From: Pseudomonadota bacterium
GTDB taxonomy: Bacteria > Pseudomonadota > Gammaproteobacteria > Burkholderiales > Ferrovaceae
Reading direction: 5' to 3'
Assembly (NCBI GenBank): GCA_021794775.1
Contig: JAJYQG010000029.1
Location: 1-6,087, forward strand
DNA: 6,087 nt
A program made the translations under genes and the position numbers. This document shows, one piece after another, positions 1 to 6,087 of the stretch. Under the pieces are notes generated by a model that was not told where the DNA came from, did not search any database, and worked only from the letters and a program-made list of their open reading frames with translations. The first letter of the stretch is position 1; every line of letters begins with the position of its first letter.

Positions 1-429
1 ACGTCGCACCAACCACATCACCAACAAGAGAGCCAGTCCCCCGATCACCAGAAGACCACCCCAGGAAGTATGCTGCTGTGCCGGGACACGCCCTTCTGCC
101 GTTGCAGACCGATTCAGCTCAGCTTCCAGCGCGCTGACCGCTGTGGGCGTAGCAAACGACAGGCCTGGTTGCAGCTTACGCGCCAAAACCAGCTCATTGC
201 GCCCCCCGGCGAGATCCCCCGAGCGCGCCAGGACTTCAGCTTCGACAAAGTGCGCTTTGGCACTGTTGGGATGATCTCGCAAGACCACTTGCATCATCTG
301 CTGTGCTTCTTCCAGTTTGCCGCTGCGCGTGGCCTCATAAACCTGATCCAGCGTCGGCTCGGCCGCATGAGCCCAGGCAACAGGCAGCATAAGAAGCCCA
401 ACCACCAAGCTTTTCCAGGTCATCTTCAT
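1..429 (-). CDS. Exported TPR-repeat protein with a membrane helix (3' end outside window)
   Basis: The 143 visible codons stay open to the left edge, so the C-terminus is missing. Residues 1-22 form a signal peptide: Lys at 2 and 6, a hydrophobic core, then an A-H-A site before AEPT, so the protein is probably exported. Residues about 27-95 are helical and TPR-like (V-Y-E-A-x-x-S-G-K-L-E-E-A-Q, then H-P-N-S-A-K-A-H-F-V-E-A-E), which suggests a protein-protein interaction role. A hydrophobic segment at about 123-141 followed by R-R looks like a transmembrane helix, so the TPR part would sit in the periplasm, anchored in the inner membrane. The start is ATG at 429, preceded by GGGAGG with an 8-base spacer; a second ATG two codons later is too far from that site. 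It lies 62 bases downstream of the c-di-GMP gene and may be co-transcribed with it. I recall similar TPR proteins in Burkholderiales, but their function is unknown to me. Confidence 0.8.
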   Translation of the reverse strand, partial: MKMTWKSLVVGLLMLPVAWAHAAEPTLDQVYEATRSGKLEEAQQMMQVVLRDHPNSAKAHFVEAEVLARSGDLAGGRNELVLARKLQPGLSFATPTAVSALEAELNRSATAEGRVPAQQHTSWGGLLVIGGLALLLVMWLVRR

Positions 430-437
430 CCGTCATT

Positions 438-443
438 CCTCCC
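438..443 (-). promoter_or_regulatory. Ribosome binding site of the TPR protein gene
   Basis: GGGAGG on the minus strand lies 8 bases before the ATG at 429. It selects the first of two close ATG codons and argues against the out-of-frame ATG that overlaps the spacer. Confidence 0.7.
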
Positions 444-491
444 ATAAAAAAGGCAATCCGTCCTTCAGGACAAGTCTACATCAGTCGGCCA

Positions 492-2636
492 TCAAGCACG
501 CCACGTACACGACCCAGATAGGGTCAACGCGCAACCTTTGCAAGGGGCATTCAGCTCTTCTGTCGCATGATGCCGCATGATTTCTTCAATTTCACGACAA
601 TTCACCGGCGGTGAAAACAGGAAACCTTGTAGAAAATCGCAACCCAAGGCGGCCAGACAATCTCTTTGCAGCGGTGTTTCGACACCCTCAGCCACTACGA
701 TCATCTGGGCAGACTTGCCCAACGCAATGATCATGCGCACGATCTGGTTGTCTTCGCTGCTTTCAGGAACGTTCTGAATAAAACTGCGATCGATCTTGAT
801 GGCGTCCAATGGCAATTGACGCAAATAAGCGAGGCTGGAGTAACCGGTTCCAAAATCGTCCAAGGCCAGATGGATGCCCAGTTTGCGCAACCGCTGCAAG
901 ACCTTGGCCGAACGCCCGGGATTGCGTAGCACCATGCTTTCCGTCAACTCAAACTCGATCAATTCCGGAGGGATGGCAAACTCCTTGAGAATGGCCTCGG
1001 TGGTATCGACAAAAGCATCAGACTCCACTTGAAGAATCGACAGATTGATCGCGATCCGGTGCAGGGGAAGCCCCTCCTTATGCCATTTGGCCAATTGCCG
1101 ACACGTTGCCCGAATGACCCATTCTCCAAGTGGCACGATCAGCGCCGTTTCCTCAGCAACAGGGATGAAATAATCGGGCATCACCATGCCATAACGCGGA
1201 TGCTGCCAGCGGATCAGCACTTCCATGCCACATAAACGCTGTGTTTCCAAACAGAACTTGGGTTGGAAATAGAGTTCAAACTCTTCTTGCTGAATGGCGC
1301 GCCTCAGATCCCGTTCCACCTCCACCCGCGCCATGGCACGGCGGTTCATTTCGAGATCGAAGAAGCGGAATCCGGACTTCCCCTCCGATTTCGCTGCATA
1401 CATCGCCGTATCGGCATGTTTGAGCAAAACTTCGGCTTCTTCCCCATCTTCGGGGTACAGGCTGATTCCAATCGATGTCGTGGTATGAAAATCATACCCT
1501 CCGAGCACGATGGGCTCTTCGATGGCATCGATGATTTTTTTGGCGATGATGGCCAGTTCCTGATGTCCTGAGGGCTGATGCAACAACACCACGAATTCAT
1601 CTCCCCCGAGACGGGCCACCGTATCCGATGAGCGCACACTCGACTGCAATCTCTGCGAAACGGAAATCAACAGTTGATCTCCTGTCGCATGACCCAAGGA
1701 ATCGTTGACCCACTTGAAGTTGTCCAGATCGAGAAACAACAAGGCCAAGCCATGTTGATTGCGTTCCGCCAGGCGAATCGCACGGGTCAAACGATCATGC
1801 AACAAATGACGATTGGGTAACCCCGTAAGGCGATCATGGTTGGCCTGGTAAATGAATCGGGCTTCGCTTTCTTTTTGTTCCGTAATATCCTTGAACACGG
1901 CAATGTAGTTGCTGACGGCCTGCTGGGCATCCAGCACGACGCTGATACTGACCCAGCGCGGATAAAGCGATCCGTCCTTGCGCTTATCGAGCAACTCGCC
2001 GCTCCAATAGCCCCGTTCATCGACCGCTTCCCACACTTCTTCCAGGGGAGTTTCATTGGGCACAGGAACGGTCGTGGCCAGCAGTTCCGCACCCAACGCT
2101 TCCTGTTCGGAATAGCCCGTGATTCTCACAAAGGCGCCGTTGACAGTCAACAAACGTCGATCGCGCGCTGAAATGGCGATGGCATCCAGGCTGCTGGCAA
2201 ATACCCGAGACCAGAGGTGTTGCTGGGCCTGCTCTCGCAATCGGCGGTTTTCATGACGCTCGGTACGATCGGCCAATTCTTCCAAAGCATCAGCGACCAC
2301 CGAAATCTCGTCGATCTGGTCCCGTCGCGCCACCACCAAGGCACGCACAAATTCGAGAGAAACCCGATACTGGTCACCGAAAACTTGGACCGCATGCTCC
2401 AGCGCCCTAACCCGTTCCACATTTTTCAGCACCCAGCGCCCCAAAATCGCCATCAGCAACAGGCCAACCACGATGGGAACACCGATCAGAATCAAAAGGC
2501 GAAACAACAGCTCGGACTGGGCATAGCTCTCCAGCCACTTGAGTGAAACAAACAGGATACCCACCAGCAACAGCCCACCCAGCACCAGACGCCCGATAGC
2601 TTGGTGCACAATGGATCGGAACCGGTTTTCGGCCAC
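492..2636 (-). CDS. Membrane-bound PAS-GGDEF-EAL bifunctional c-di-GMP cyclase/phosphodiesterase
   Basis: This 714-residue protein should make and/or degrade cyclic di-GMP at the inner membrane. Two transmembrane helices (about 13-33 and 43-66) have only about ten residues between them, so there is no periplasmic sensor domain. Residues 66-130 look like a divergent HAMP or coiled-coil linker (R-R-D-Q-I-D-E-I-S then A-L-E-E-L-A). A PAS domain with its PAC tail spans about 140-258. The GGDEF domain (about 265-430) has metal-binding D303, an intact GGDEF at 344-348 and a product-inhibition RxxD site at R335-D338. The EAL domain (about 440-690) has E472 in an E-V-L variant of the EAL motif, N531, E563 in E-L-T-E-S, D593-D594 (DDFGTGYSS), K614, E650 and Q670, so both active sites look competent. 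Which activity dominates cannot be read from sequence. The C-terminal tail has three cysteines (699, 702, 710). The start is GTG with GGAGGT four bases upstream. It follows the permease gene by 38 bases. Confidence 0.93.
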   Translation of the reverse strand: MAENRFRSIVHQAIGRLVLGGLLLVGILFVSLKWLESYAQSELLFRLLILIGVPIVVGLLLMAILGRWVLKNVERVRALEHAVQVFGDQYRVSLEFVRALVVARRDQIDEISVVADALEELADRTERHENRRLREQAQQHLWSRVFASSLDAIAISARDRRLLTVNGAFVRITGYSEQEALGAELLATTVPVPNETPLEEVWEAVDERGYWSGELLDKRKDGSLYPRWVSISVVLDAQQAVSNYIAVFKDITEQKESEARFIYQANHDRLTGLPNRHLLHDRLTRAIRLAERNQHGLALLFLDLDNFKWVNDSLGHATGDQLLISVSQRLQSSVRSSDTVARLGGDEFVVLLHQPSGHQELAIIAKKIIDAIEEPIVLGGYDFHTTTSIGISLYPEDGEEAEVLLKHADTAMYAAKSEGKSGFRFFDLEMNRRAMARVEVERDLRRAIQQEEFELYFQPKFCLETQRLCGMEVLIRWQHPRYGMVMPDYFIPVAEETALIVPLGEWVIRATCRQLAKWHKEGLPLHRIAINLSILQVESDAFVDTTEAILKEFAIPPELIEFELTESMVLRNPGRSAKVLQRLRKLGIHLALDDFGTGYSSLAYLRQLPLDAIKIDRSFIQNVPESSEDNQIVRMIIALGKSAQMIVVAEGVETPLQRDCLAALGCDFLQGFLFSPPVNCREIEEIMRHHATEELNAPCKGCALTLSGSCTWRA

Positions 2637-2640
2637 TTAC

Positions 2641-2646
2641 ACCTCC
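2641..2646 (-). promoter_or_regulatory. Ribosome binding site supporting a GTG start
   Basis: A strong GGAGGT lies four bases before the GTG at 2636. It decides the start of the GGDEF-EAL gene, which has no ATG nearby that would keep the first transmembrane helix. Confidence 0.75.
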
Positions 2647-2674
2647 GAATCGTTCAGAAAGCGCGCAACACCCC

Positions 2675-3457
2675 TCACTGAGATAGTCCCTTGATCAGAA
2701 GACTCCCAGCGACCCCGAAGCATAACAGGGAAAACAGTCGACGCATATGCGTCTCGCCCAAGCGATGCATCTGACTGCGCCCGAACACGATGCCCGTCAC
2801 CACGCCAGCCAGGAACGGGGTCGCCAGCCGCCACTGAATCTGCCCAATGGCCAACCACTGCAAGACCCCCCCCAACGAAACCAACGTCAGCACCATCAGC
2901 GAAGTTGCCGTCACACTGTGCAGGGTCAGCGGTGTATGCCGACGCAAAGCAGGCACCAAGACGAACCCGCCTCCGACCCCCAGCAACCCAGATAAAAAAC
3001 CGGTTAGCCCCCCCATACGCAGCATGGTCCAAAAACAGGCCCTATCCCATTGGATACGCCCCGACACCTCATCCAGGCGACAAGGAAACTCACGATCCTG
3101 CTGAACAGGCCCCTGTTGCCAATAGCGCCAGCCCTGAAACAGCAGCAACAGCGCAAAGACCAGAATCAAAGGGGTGTTTGGAACTTTGCGTGCCACATAA
3201 ATCCCCAATGGAGACATCGCGAGGCCCGTCAACGACAGCAGCAATGCCGCGCGATAGCGCACGATACCCTGACGCAATCCCATCCATGCGCCCACACCAG
3301 CCCCAACACAGACTGAGACCAACGCAATCGGAGCCGACGAGGTGACGGATTGGTGCAGCACCAAAATCAAGAGAGGTGATGCCAGAACTCCTCCTCCTGC
3401 ACCGGTCAAACCCAACAACAAACCCGTTGTCCCACCGAGCAGAAAAGGAAGAAACAC
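2675..3457 (-). CDS. TauE/SafE-family membrane permease (sulfite/anion exporter family)
   Basis: An inner-membrane permease of the TauE/SafE family, whose members move sulfite, sulfoacetate, taurine-derived or other organic anions; the substrate here cannot be told from sequence. With the GTG start it has 260 residues, typical for the family. It is made of two related halves, each opening with the family's glycine-rich motif: G-L-T-G-A-G-G-G at 16-23 and G-L-L-G-V-G-G-G at 157-164. Several hydrophobic helices follow in each half, with a polar loop at about 110-145 between them. Start choice: GTG at 3457 has GGGAG five bases upstream. A TTG at 3481, in the same frame and 8 codons longer, has no ribosome binding site. 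The gene lies just downstream of the conjugation genes and 38 bases ahead of the GGDEF-EAL gene, with no terminator seen, so it probably leads a small operon. No sulfur-metabolism gene sits beside it to indicate a substrate. Confidence 0.9.
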   Translation of the reverse strand: MFLPFLLGGTTGLLLGLTGAGGGVLASPLLILVLHQSVTSSAPIALVSVCVGAGVGAWMGLRQGIVRYRAALLLSLTGLAMSPLGIYVARKVPNTPLILVFALLLLFQGWRYWQQGPVQQDREFPCRLDEVSGRIQWDRACFWTMLRMGGLTGFLSGLLGVGGGFVLVPALRRHTPLTLHSVTATSLMVLTLVSLGGVLQWLAIGQIQWRLATPFLAGVVTGIVFGRSQMHRLGETHMRRLFSLLCFGVAGSLLIKGLSQ

Positions 3458-3462
3458 GGCAA

Positions 3463-3467
3463 CTCCC
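3463..3467 (-). promoter_or_regulatory. Ribosome binding site deciding the permease start
   Basis: GGGAG lies five bases before the GTG at 3457. It favours this GTG over the TTG at 3481, whose upstream region is A/T-rich and lacks a purine-rich site. Confidence 0.6.
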
Positions 3468-3492
3468 GCACAAGACTGCAAGCATTTTAACG

Positions 3493-3507
3493 GATAAAAG
3501 CTTTATC
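3493..3507. repeat. Short A/T-rich inverted repeat at the module junction
   Basis: GATAAA and TTTATC form a perfect six-base inverted repeat around a three-base loop. It overlaps the stop codon of the small tryptophan-rich gene (TGA at 3506-3508) and lies just before the permease gene. No T-run follows on either strand and the stem is A/T-rich, so it does not fit an intrinsic terminator. It could be a weak operator or chance. Confidence 0.35.
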
Positions 3508-3880
3508 AGAGAAGCTTGCATGCCAAACAAGTCATCAGCGCCAATCCGGGAACTACACCGGGGAGCAGGATACCCGGCCATGACGCCGTCAATACCCAAA
3601 ACAACAGAATCAAACCCCAGCCACGCCACATCCTGCGCCCGCGAACCCAATGTCGCCACTCATCGCCATCCGCAACCGTCATCCCCACGCGCCAGAATGC
3701 GGTAACGGGACTCCATGACACGGCCCAGAACACCAGTGCCATGGAACGAAAAACTACTCTTCCCTGCCAGCTGCGGTGGGCCCAATCGTGCATCCACCAA
3801 GGCAACCACCGCATGCTCCATAACCCTCCCCAGCTGCGCTGAGCCTCCATCAATTCCACGGCCAATGGCTGCCACGCCAT
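3506..3880 (-). CDS. Small tryptophan-rich membrane protein downstream of traD, function unknown
   Basis: I do not recognise this 124-residue protein. Its composition is striking: 17 tryptophans (about 14%), spread from W3 to W101, with a cluster at 17-38 (W-G-G-L-W ... L-P-W-W-M-H-D-W). Two hydrophobic stretches, at about 42-63 and 86-121, look like membrane helices, joined by a charged loop (D-G-D-E-W-R-H-W-V-R-G-R-R) that by the positive-inside rule probably faces the cytoplasm. It is likely a real gene: ATG at 3880 has GAGGA five bases upstream, it starts 15 bases after the traD stop, and its codons look ordinary. In integrative conjugative elements carrying this TraD type, a membrane-protein gene (PFL_4697-like) often follows traD. 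Position and topology fit that slot, but I see no clear sequence match, and it is shorter than I expect for that family. A role beside the coupling protein or mating channel is inference. Confidence 0.7.
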   Translation of the reverse strand: MAWQPLAVELMEAQRSWGGLWSMRWLPWWMHDWAHRSWQGRVVFRSMALVFWAVSWSPVTAFWRVGMTVADGDEWRHWVRGRRMWRGWGLILLFWVLTASWPGILLPGVVPGLALMTCLACKLL

Positions 3881-3895
3881 ATTCTTCCTCGCCTC

Positions 3896-5458
3896 TTAAT
3901 GTTTGCCTACCCGCGCCAGCGCGCCCCATACCAGCCCACGCCCTCCCAGATGGGCCACATACTGCATATCCTCAAGTTCACTGAGATCCTGATCGGACAC
4001 CAACGCCATGTCTTGCCAAGGGTGCTGTAACGTCACTCCACGGCGCTGTCCCTGAGTCAAACCCGCCTCGTGGAGGGATGCTCCCGTCAAGCGACCGCGC
4101 ACCGACACCCAACCCGCGCGTTCGATCAAAGCACGCCGCGACGCAGGATCCAGCGTGCGAAACATCAGCACATGGGTCGCATTGCCGACCATCATGCGAG
4201 CCTCCGACTCACCCTGCATGGCAACTTCAAGATCCGCCAACGTCTGAACCGAAAGGCACATTTGCACACCAGCTTCACGGCCCTTGTTCAGCAACTGGAC
4301 AAAAGCCACGCCAGAAACTTCAGACGCTTCATCGACCATCACCTGCAAAGGGAGCTCAGGAAGGCCCGATTGGCCGTAACGGGCTCCAACCCAGCTGGAC
4401 AATTCGCCAAGCACCAGAGACCCCAGCACTCTGGCCACCTGGCTATCCTCCAGCGCTGCAAGGGAAACATACAGCACCGCTCGCTGCGCCACCACCTGGC
4501 CAAGACATACCCGTTCCACATGGGGGGAAATGCTCAGCAGTTCTCCCAACACCCCTGTTGCCAATATTTCAAGCAAGGGCATCATGCCAACGATCATCTT
4601 GCTGTAATGGGTTGCATCGTGACGGGCCAACGCCGCCAATCCTTGCGTCACAGCATGTTGAGCCCCGCCCGATGCCGCGCAAGCGCGCGCCAGGTCCTGG
4701 CCCTGATTCATCACATGGGCACGTAGCATGCCCCATGAATAAGGCCGTTCCAGCATCATCAATCCCGACAGGATGCGATACAACACCATCCATGAGAAAC
4801 GCGCAAAAACCTCGGCCTGTTCAGCTGCGGGCAGCAAACGGCATAGACGTGTCGCCAATTCCGAAGGCGATTGGCCATGAGCCAAAACATCCAGATGACA
4901 GCTGAGTGATGGCTGATCGAGGCGCAGCTCGTAGCAAGGAACCCCACGCCGGCTGGCACAGGCCCTCAAGATATCGGGGATCCGCCCTCCGCCCTTGGGA
5001 TCGATCATGATCACCGCTTCCCCGCGTCCGACCGCCTGGGCCGCCAACCAGAGCAGCAACTGGGTCTTGCCCGTACCAGGAGCACCGATGACCAGCATAT
5101 GACCCCGTCCTTCTGCCGACAGCAACATTTTCCGAACCAACGCCCGCCTCTTGTGAGCGGCTGTTCCCAGGCGGTCAACGTGCTGTTGCAATTTTTCGCC
5201 GTTCCACGATGCCCCCCACCCAAGCCAAAGCTGTTGGGGGTGGCGATGTGCATGGCGCATCAAGGAAGCAAGATCGATCTTGACGGGGCATGTGCCGCGA
5301 TGCCGAATACCATCGACAAGACATTCCCACGCCAGGCCCAGGGACATGAGCCAGAAGATCACTCGCCACCAGAGGTTTCCATCAAGCCCCACAGTATGCG
5401 CCGAGATCCAGGCCACGACAAACCCGGTCAAATGCCGCAACCCTGACCGTAACATCAT
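3896..5458 (-). CDS. traD: TraD-type conjugative coupling ATPase (type IV coupling protein, SXT/TOL subfamily)
   Basis: A VirD4-like ATPase that couples the DNA-relaxase complex to the type IV secretion channel during conjugation. The 520 residues begin with two transmembrane helices (about 9-25 and 29-48), then a segment typical of the SXT/TOL subfamily (L-W-L-G-W-G-x-S-W at 77-85). The motor domain has Walker A G-A-P-G-T-G-K-T at 125-132, D-P-K-G-G at 153-157, Walker B ending V-D-E-A-S at 375-379, and N-K-G-R-E-A-G at 391-397 followed by V-Q-T-L-A-D at 404-409. The closing H-L-G-G-R-G-L-V-W-G resembles the usual end of these TraDs, so it looks complete, though shorter than members I remember (about 600 residues or more). 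The start ATG at 5458 (ATGATG) has no Shine-Dalgarno site and overlaps the upstream stop as ATGA, so translation is probably coupled. No relaxase or mating-pair genes are in the window. Confidence 0.9.
   Translation of the reverse strand: MMLRSGLRHLTGFVVAWISAHTVGLDGNLWWRVIFWLMSLGLAWECLVDGIRHRGTCPVKIDLASLMRHAHRHPQQLWLGWGASWNGEKLQQHVDRLGTAAHKRRALVRKMLLSAEGRGHMLVIGAPGTGKTQLLLWLAAQAVGRGEAVIMIDPKGGGRIPDILRACASRRGVPCYELRLDQPSLSCHLDVLAHGQSPSELATRLCRLLPAAEQAEVFARFSWMVLYRILSGLMMLERPYSWGMLRAHVMNQGQDLARACAASGGAQHAVTQGLAALARHDATHYSKMIVGMMPLLEILATGVLGELLSISPHVERVCLGQVVAQRAVLYVSLAALEDSQVARVLGSLVLGELSSWVGARYGQSGLPELPLQVMVDEASEVSGVAFVQLLNKGREAGVQMCLSVQTLADLEVAMQGESEARMMVGNATHVLMFRTLDPASRRALIERAGWVSVRGRLTGASLHEAGLTQGQRRGVTLQHPWQDMALVSDQDLSELEDMQYVAHLGGRGLVWGALARVGKH
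5455..5458 (-). promoter_or_regulatory. ATGA stop/start overlap (translational coupling)
   Basis: The TGA ending the upstream tryptophan-rich gene shares bases with the ATG of traD. There is no purine-rich ribosome site before this ATG (upstream bases are CTTCCTGTCCGCG), so traD translation probably depends on ribosomes finishing the gene before it. Confidence 0.7.
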
Positions 5459-6087
5459 CGCGGACAGGAAGAGAGCCAGGTATCCAGCCAGGACTGCACC
5501 GTGGACGCCGGCCTGACACAGGACACTTCACGGCCCAACAAGGGATGTCTGGCCCAAGCCACTTCTCCGGGTTGCGCAGCCACCAGTCCGGCGCCAATCC
5601 AGAATGACAGATCGTCGGCGCGGTTTCCCTGGCCTTCCAGCACTCGCCACATATCGCGCATGGCCAGTGGCCATAACCACCACCAGCCGCCGTCATCGCG
5701 CCATAGACGCCCAGGTTTGCTGCAGGGGTCCCACAGGTTGTCACCCACCAGACGATGCATCAAGGGCTTATACCAGTTCAGCGAGACATCATGCTCTGGT
5801 TGTGACAGCACCAAGGTGTTACGCTCAAGATAATGCCATGACTCACCCGCCAGTACCCGGCCAGCCCAGTGAGCAGCCGTACACCACCCACCCCAGGTAC
5901 GATGCGCCGACTCCAGCCAGACCGTATCGATGTCTTGCACTTCACACCAGCGACGCAGTCCCATAGAAAAACCACCCCAACAAGGCGCTCCAGCGTGGCG
6001 GCCGGGTTTCGGCCATACGCGCCAGGCACTCAACCCGGCAAACAGCGACTCCACCCAACAACCGAGACCCGCCTCCAACCCTTGACC
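5455..6087 (-). CDS. Tryptophan-rich protein upstream of traD, function unknown (5' end outside window)
   Basis: The frame is open to the right edge (210 codons visible), so the true start probably lies outside; a TTG at 6078 is the only candidate at the visible end and has no clear ribosome site. I do not recognise the family. About 22 of the visible residues are tryptophan (over 10%), including a W-W-W-L-W run near codons 128-132, and there are several cysteines. No long hydrophobic helix is visible, so this part looks soluble and mixed in charge (segments such as L-E-R-N-T-L-V-L-S-Q-P-E-H-D). No nucleotide-binding or catalytic motif stands out. Its stop overlaps the traD start, and the ordinary codon mix supports a real gene despite the odd composition. 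By position it belongs to the conjugation operon and may work with the coupling protein, for example in loading substrate DNA or in the mating apparatus, but nothing in the sequence shows which. Confidence 0.72.
   Translation of the reverse strand, partial: GQGLEAGLGCWVESLFAGLSAWRVWPKPGRHAGAPCWGGFSMGLRRWCEVQDIDTVWLESAHRTWGGWCTAAHWAGRVLAGESWHYLERNTLVLSQPEHDVSLNWYKPLMHRLVGDNLWDPCSKPGRLWRDDGGWWWLWPLAMRDMWRVLEGQGNRADDLSFWIGAGLVAAQPGEVAWARHPLLGREVSCVRPASTVQSWLDTWLSSCPR

Noticed and set aside
70..447. Plus-strand frame of 125 codons at the left edge
   Set aside because: It is antisense to the TPR gene, which has a signal peptide, helical repeats, a transmembrane helix and a good ribosome site; the plus-strand product has no such features.
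446..470. Possible terminator between the GGDEF-EAL and TPR genes (minus strand: GTCC-TGAA-GGAC, then six T)
   Set aside because: The four-base-pair stem is followed by eight other bases before the T-run, and the alternative AAGG/CCTT pairing is also weak, so it does not make a convincing intrinsic terminator.
2637..3032. Minus-strand frame of 131 codons within the permease gene, ending next to the GGDEF-EAL start
   Set aside because: Shadow of the permease frame; glycine- and alanine-rich with no domain, and no ribosome site seen.
3508..3524. GCATGCAAGCTT resembling a cloning-vector polylinker
   Set aside because: It is read in frame as the last codons of the small membrane protein and the flanks do not match vector sequence, so it is most likely chance.
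3090..3659. Minus-strand frame of 189 codons overlapping the permease and the small membrane protein
   Set aside because: It is out of frame with both. The permease frame carries the TauE/SafE repeat motifs and the other has a ribosome site and operon spacing.
4078..4905. Long plus-strand open frame of 275 codons opposite traD
   Set aside because: Proline-, histidine- and serine-rich with no recognisable domain, and it lies antisense to a gene with clear ATPase motifs. It is a by-product of GC-rich coding on the other strand.

Overview
The window holds six genes, all transcribed from the minus strand, so they read right to left: an unrecognised tryptophan-rich protein (cut by the right edge), a TraD-type conjugative coupling ATPase, a small tryptophan-rich membrane protein, a TauE/SafE-family permease, a membrane-bound PAS-GGDEF-EAL cyclic-di-GMP enzyme, and an exported TPR protein (cut by the left edge). 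Coding density is very high, no gap exceeds about 65 bases, and I found no tRNA, rRNA, CRISPR array, transposase or integrase. Moderately high GC by eye, Shine-Dalgarno-led genes, SXT/TOL-type TraD and TauE/GGDEF-EAL proteins suggest a proteobacterium. The TPR protein resembles ones I remember from Burkholderiales, but that placement is tentative.

Right part (about 3506-6087) is a conjugation module. The unknown gene overlaps traD by four bases (ATGA), and the small membrane protein starts 15 bases after traD, so the three look like one operon. The coupling protein has Walker A, Walker B and the motifs of the SXT/TOL TraD subfamily found in integrative conjugative elements and some plasmids. 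Its two neighbours have no function I can name, and both are extremely rich in tryptophan (about 10% and 14%). This is the least explained part of the window.

Left part (1-3457) looks like general cell physiology: an anion or sulfur-compound permease, a c-di-GMP synthesis/degradation enzyme and a TPR protein with a signal peptide. Gaps are 38 and 62 bases with no convincing terminator, so the three may be co-transcribed. The switch between the modules lies in a short A/T-rich stretch (about 3482-3508) that carries a small inverted repeat and a -10-like hexamer. Whether the left genes are cargo of a mobile element or chromosomal flank cannot be settled from this window, since no att site, integrase or relaxase is visible.
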